Shown: positions 61,176 to 64,000 of the stretch, in pieces
How the letters are laid out: every line of letters begins with the position of its first letter
Numbering within the stretch: the stretch's first letter is position 1
Source of the DNA: Haloprofundus halophilus
GTDB lineage: Archaea; Halobacteriota; Halobacteria; Halobacteriales; Haloferacaceae
Reading direction: 5' to 3'
Assembly: GCF_003439925.1 (NCBI RefSeq)
Contig: NZ_QQRR01000002.1
Coordinates: 558,001-622,000, forward strand
Length of the DNA stretch: 64,000 nucleotides
Made by a program: the position numbers and the translations under genes
Notes under the pieces: model-generated
Seen by the model: the letters and a program-made list of their open reading frames with translations, nothing else
What the model was told of the DNA's origin: nothing
Databases searched by the model: none

Positions 61176-61685
61176 TCAGTTCGACCGGTCGGTGCTCGCG
61201 TCGTCGTCGTCGAACCGATACGAGTTCGAGTCGACGTCGTACACGTCGTCTTCCTCGTCGGGGTACGGGAATCCGCCGGTCCAGACGCCGCCGGAGACGA
61301 AGCCGTCGGCCTGCTTATCGAGATACGGTTTCACGACGTAGCGCTTGATGACCGTGCGAATCGGGTACCGGGTCACCGGAATCGCCAGCAGGAACCCGAT
61401 AACGTCGGTCACGAGACCGGGGGTGAGTAGGAACGCGCCCGCGGCGATGAGCAGGCCGCCGTCGAGCAGTTGGTTCGCCGGGAGTTCGCCGATCGCCAGT
61501 CGCTGTTGGATGCGCGCGAGCGTCGTCCGGCCCTCCGCGCGGACGAGCATCATCCCCACGAGTCCGGTGAGTACGACGAGTGCGACGGTCGGGAGATAGC
61601 CCAACTCGCCTGCGACGGGGACGAGCAACAGCGCGTCGCTCAGGGGGATGAGCAACAGCAGCACGATTATCCAGCGAGTCCGCAT
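61176..61685 (-). CDS. FxsA-family membrane protein
   Basis: A 169-residue membrane protein of the FxsA family: three or four helices (LLLLIPLSDALLLVPVAGELGYLPTVALVVLTGLVGMMLVRAEG, and LLDGGLLIAAGAFLLTPGLVTDVIGFLLAIP) and an acidic tail. Bacterial FxsA relieves phage exclusion in E. coli; the archaeal role is not known. The ATG at 61685 is used; the longer frame is spurious. Confidence 0.88.
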   Translation of the reverse strand: MRTRWIIVLLLLIPLSDALLLVPVAGELGYLPTVALVVLTGLVGMMLVRAEGRTTLARIQQRLAIGELPANQLLDGGLLIAAGAFLLTPGLVTDVIGFLLAIPVTRYPIRTVIKRYVVKPYLDKQADGFVSGGVWTGGFPYPDEEDDVYDVDSNSYRFDDDDASTDRSN

Positions 61686-61772
61686 ACCTCTCGCTATCAG
61701 TTCCGGCCTGATAGCCTTTGTGACGTGACCCTGTCGCGTGTTTTCGGCCGGTACCGACCCGTAGACGGCCAC

Positions 61773-62177
61773 TCACGTCCGTCGAGCGAGTATCAGCGCC
61801 GCGCCGCCCTCGAAGTACGACTCGTCCCGTCTCACCCGCTCGAACCCCATCGAACGGTACAGCGCTCTCGCCGCCCCGTTCTCCGGTTCGACGGCGACGG
61901 TGACTCGGGTTTCGGCCCCGAGCGACGAGACCAGACGGGACAGCAGGGCGCTCGCTCGGCCCTCTCGGCGGCGGTCGGGCCGGACCGCGAGTTCGGCCAC
62001 GTGAACCGACTCGCCGTACACGGCGAGAAGGTAGGCGACCGGTCGCCCGTCGGCGGTCGACACCAACACGTTCCCGGCGTCGACGGCCCAGTGAAGCAGT
62101 TCCGGGTTCGGTTCCGCCAGCGACGTCTGTATCGACGCGAGCGCGGGGTACTCCGCGGTTCGGGCCGGTCGAATCAC
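61773..62177 (-). CDS. GNAT acetyltransferase
   Basis: A 134-residue single-domain GNAT, similar in size to RimI. The acetyl-CoA loop is VAELAVRPDRRREGRASALLSRLV (near 60-80) and the C-terminal strand-helix ARALYRSMGFERVRRDESYFEGGAALIL is typical. GTG at 62177 starts two bases after the DUF92 stop, so the genes form an operon. Substrate not known. Confidence 0.85.
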   Translation of the reverse strand: MIRPARTAEYPALASIQTSLAEPNPELLHWAVDAGNVLVSTADGRPVAYLLAVYGESVHVAELAVRPDRRREGRASALLSRLVSSLGAETRVTVAVEPENGAARALYRSMGFERVRRDESYFEGGAALILARRT

Positions 62178-62179
62178 GG

Positions 62180-63493
62180 TTACAGAAGCAGGAGCGCGGC
62201 GAGCGCGATGCTCACGACCGCACCCGAAAGCGTCGCCAGAAAGTTCACGGCCTGGTTGCCGACACGGTTCCCCTCGACCGTCGCCCCGAGGAGGCTGTCG
62301 ACCGTCATCCCACCGACGCCGCCGAGCGTGACGATGACCGCGCCAACGAGCGGCGGAGCCAACGGTAACGTGAGCGCAGCGACGGCGGCGACGAGGACGG
62401 CCCCGAGGAGTCCGGCGAGTTCGCCCTGCCAGGTCACCGCGCCGTCGGTCCCCGGTTCGACCTCTCGGAGCGTGGTGATGAGTCGCGGCGTGTCGAACAG
62501 GCCGCCGACTTCGCTCGACAGCGTGTCGCTCATCGCCGTCGCCAGCGACCCGGCGAACGCGAACAGAAACAGCAACTCGACGCCCGCTTGCTCGGTCGCG
62601 GCGTAGCCGAGCACGGCCGCCATCGCGACGGCGGCGTTGCCGAGCACGTTCCCGCTTCCGCGCGCGCCGTCGTTCTCCTCGGCGACGCCGCGTCGGCGCT
62701 TGGACTCGTACTTGAACTTCGTCGAGAGCGCGCCGACGCCGAAGAACGTGATGAGGACGGCGAACCAGCCGAACCCGCCGAGAACGATAGTGAGGACGCC
62801 CAGAAGGATGCCGGTGAGCATCCCCGCGACCGACGCCGTGCCGAGCGCGTACGAGACGTAGCCGAGGACGACAGTCAGCGCGAGCGCGGCGGCGACCTCC
62901 AGCGGCGAGACGTCGATAGGGAGTTCGTGGAACAGCCACAGCAGCAGCCCGGTCGAGACGAGCACCAGCGGGTCGTCGTGTTTGAGCAGTACCTCGCGGA
63001 GCAGCGCGGCGACGAACACACCGACGGCCGCCAGAAACGTGAGTTTCGGAACCGTGAGCGCCTCGTTCGTCGCGGACACGACGAGCGCCTGTCCGCCGAC
63101 GGCCGCCAGAAAGCCGGCGACAGTGAAACCCGCGACGGCGTGAAACGCCCCGTCGTTCCAGCGGGAGGCGAGCTGCTCGCCGAGGTTGCCGTAGGCGACG
63201 ACGACGACGGCGGCGACGAACGCGCTGACGGGCAGCCGCGTCTCCGGAACCGTCGCCAGCACCGCCAGCGCCGCCGCGGCGAGCGCGAAACCCAGTAGGC
63301 CGGTCAGCCGGCCGTCCTGTCGGTCGCCCGGGCAGGCGAACAACTCGAAGAGACGGCCGTCCTCGCCGACGAACGCGGCGACGGCGGCGACGACGGCGAA
63401 CGGAACCGCCGCTGCGATGCCGAGAACCGGCGTGGCGAACGCGAGGGACCCGACGGCGGCGAACCCGGCCGCCCGTCGGAGAGTCGAAGTCAC
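62180..63493 (-). CDS. DUF92 integral membrane protein, prenyl-phosphate kinase-like
   Basis: A 437-residue membrane protein with about ten hydrophobic helices. The C-terminal half is DUF92 (LLFLFAFAGSLATAMSDTLSSEVGGLFDTPRLITTLREVEPGTDGAVTWQGE and GMTVDSLLGATVEGNRVGNQAVNF), a family related to plant VTE6/farnesol-phosphate enzymes, so a role in isoprenoid-phosphate metabolism is likely. The start is the GTG at 63493 with a GGTTAAGTGG box about 27 bases upstream. It lies next to a cis-prenyltransferase gene, fitting polyprenol metabolism. Confidence 0.85.
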   Translation of the reverse strand: MTSTLRRAAGFAAVGSLAFATPVLGIAAAVPFAVVAAVAAFVGEDGRLFELFACPGDRQDGRLTGLLGFALAAAALAVLATVPETRLPVSAFVAAVVVVAYGNLGEQLASRWNDGAFHAVAGFTVAGFLAAVGGQALVVSATNEALTVPKLTFLAAVGVFVAALLREVLLKHDDPLVLVSTGLLLWLFHELPIDVSPLEVAAALALTVVLGYVSYALGTASVAGMLTGILLGVLTIVLGGFGWFAVLITFFGVGALSTKFKYESKRRRGVAEENDGARGSGNVLGNAAVAMAAVLGYAATEQAGVELLFLFAFAGSLATAMSDTLSSEVGGLFDTPRLITTLREVEPGTDGAVTWQGELAGLLGAVLVAAVAALTLPLAPPLVGAVIVTLGGVGGMTVDSLLGATVEGNRVGNQAVNFLATLSGAVVSIALAALLLL

Positions 63494-63655
63494 ACCACTC
63501 GGTATCCCCGATGACCACTTAACCCTCCCGACATCGCGGACTTTGCTCCGTCTCGGCTCGCCGGAGGCGACCGAATCAACTCTCGCGCGTTCGGCTCCCG
63601 GACGGGAGGGACGCCAGAGAGATGGGCTTTTGAGGTCCGGCGACGACTCTCGGAC

Positions 63656-64000
63656 GTGGCCCTGTACGACACGTATCTCGCGCTTCGTCACCGCCGTTCG
63701 ACGGCGGAGTCCCCCCGACACGTCGCCGTCGTCATCACCGAGCGCGACCTGTTGGAGAAAGGCGCGTACGAGACGCTCGAACGGTTCCTCGAGTGGGCGT
63801 TCGAGTACGGAGCCGAACGCGTCACCATCTCCGTGAGCGTGCTCGACCCAGCGGTCGTGGCGACGCTCGAACGCGAACTGCGCGGCGTGGACGCCCCCCG
63901 CTCGCTGGTCGTCCGCGGCCCCGACGACACCGAACGCGCCGACGCGCCCATCCAGGTGAGTATCGGCCTCGGCGGCAAACACGAGTTCGCCGAGGCGGTC
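63656..64000 (+). CDS. Cis-prenyltransferase (UppS-like), cut at the window end
   Basis: An incomplete gene running off the window. GTG at 63656 opens VALYDTYLALRHRRSTAESPRHVAVVITERDLLEKGAYETLERFLEWAFEYGAERVTISVSVLDP and continues to the last base. The family fits haloarchaeal undecaprenyl-diphosphate-synthase-like proteins, which extend polyprenyl lipids used as glycan carriers. CTTTTGAGG about 27 bases upstream supports the GTG start. Only about 115 residues are visible, so active-site residues cannot be checked. Confidence 0.75.
   Translation, partial: MALYDTYLALRHRRSTAESPRHVAVVITERDLLEKGAYETLERFLEWAFEYGAERVTISVSVLDPAVVATLERELRGVDAPRSLVVRGPDDTERADAPIQVSIGLGGKHEFAEAV

Noticed and set aside
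1-64000. Many long open frames opposite or overlapping clear genes (for example 747-2258 minus, 14768-16273 minus, 22350-23816 plus, 57484-58464 plus)
   Set aside because: High GC leaves stop codons rare in shadow frames. These products are rich in Arg, His, Leu or Ala, lack acidic character and match no family, whereas the opposite strand holds a recognised protein.
1-64000. CRISPR arrays or cas genes
   Set aside because: No regularly spaced direct repeats of 25-40 bases and no Cas-like proteins were seen. The 22-base tandem repeats at 30344 have no spacers.

Overview
The window comes from the main chromosome of a haloarchaeon (class Halobacteria). The base composition is high in GC, the predicted proteins are strongly acidic, most genes have a haloarchaeal TATA-like box about 27 bases before the start codon (leaderless transcription), and the gene set is archaeal: Cdc48/VAT ATPase, ribosomal protein S8e, archaeal DnaG, NurA/HerA, MptA, aIF1-type SUI1 and a type IV pilin. 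The gene content would suit Haloferacales, but the genus is a guess. There is one tRNA gene (Ile, GAT), no rRNA, no CRISPR array and no recognisable insertion sequence.

Layout. 1-11.8 kb: Cdc48, a CinA-type domain protein, and a complete phosphate system (pstS-pstC-pstA-pstB-phoU2, then phoU1) on the minus strand, facing a divergent AbrB-PhoU fusion that is probably its regulator; then S8e. This segment alone carries five copies (E1-E5) of a structured repeat that begins at or just after a stop codon and points the same way as the gene it follows. 11.9-17.1 kb: DUF2240 and unknown small proteins, then NurA and HerA (DNA end resection) with a small gene on the opposite strand between them. 17.2-25.1 kb: UspA, nitroreductase, small membrane proteins, a KaiC/RadA-type ATPase with a repetitive disordered N-terminus, NAD kinase and the large subunit of carbamoyl-phosphate synthase. 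25.4-36.6 kb: haloarchaeal conserved proteins, two flavin oxidoreductases, a GT-C-like membrane protein followed by an 800-base gene-free gap, and a MacB-type ABC exporter. 36.9-54.7 kb: housekeeping and transport (MptA, TrmB-type regulator, DnaG, sodium:solute symporter, K+ channel, PdxS, homoserine kinase, SUI1). 54.9-56.8 kb: a lower-GC accessory patch with a repeat-containing HNH nuclease and a type IV pilin with a structured leader. 57-64 kb: unknown proteins, an M20 amidohydrolase, a zinc alcohol dehydrogenase, tRNA-Ile, FxsA, a DUF92 prenyl-kinase-like gene and the start of a cis-prenyltransferase cut by the window end.

The most unusual signal is the E1-E5 family. Each copy has an outer stem (CCTTTT...AAAAGG), an inner hairpin whose sequence differs in every copy while staying complementary, a box ACCAAAAGCACTC, and a distal CGCTCGCGGTAC end. 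Two hairpins with the same short-stem, three-base-loop design also lie in frame inside herA. Secondary signals are paired palindromes at the dnaG promoter, a hairpin-rich pilin leader, and a 15-codon upstream ORF overlapping a small membrane-protein gene.
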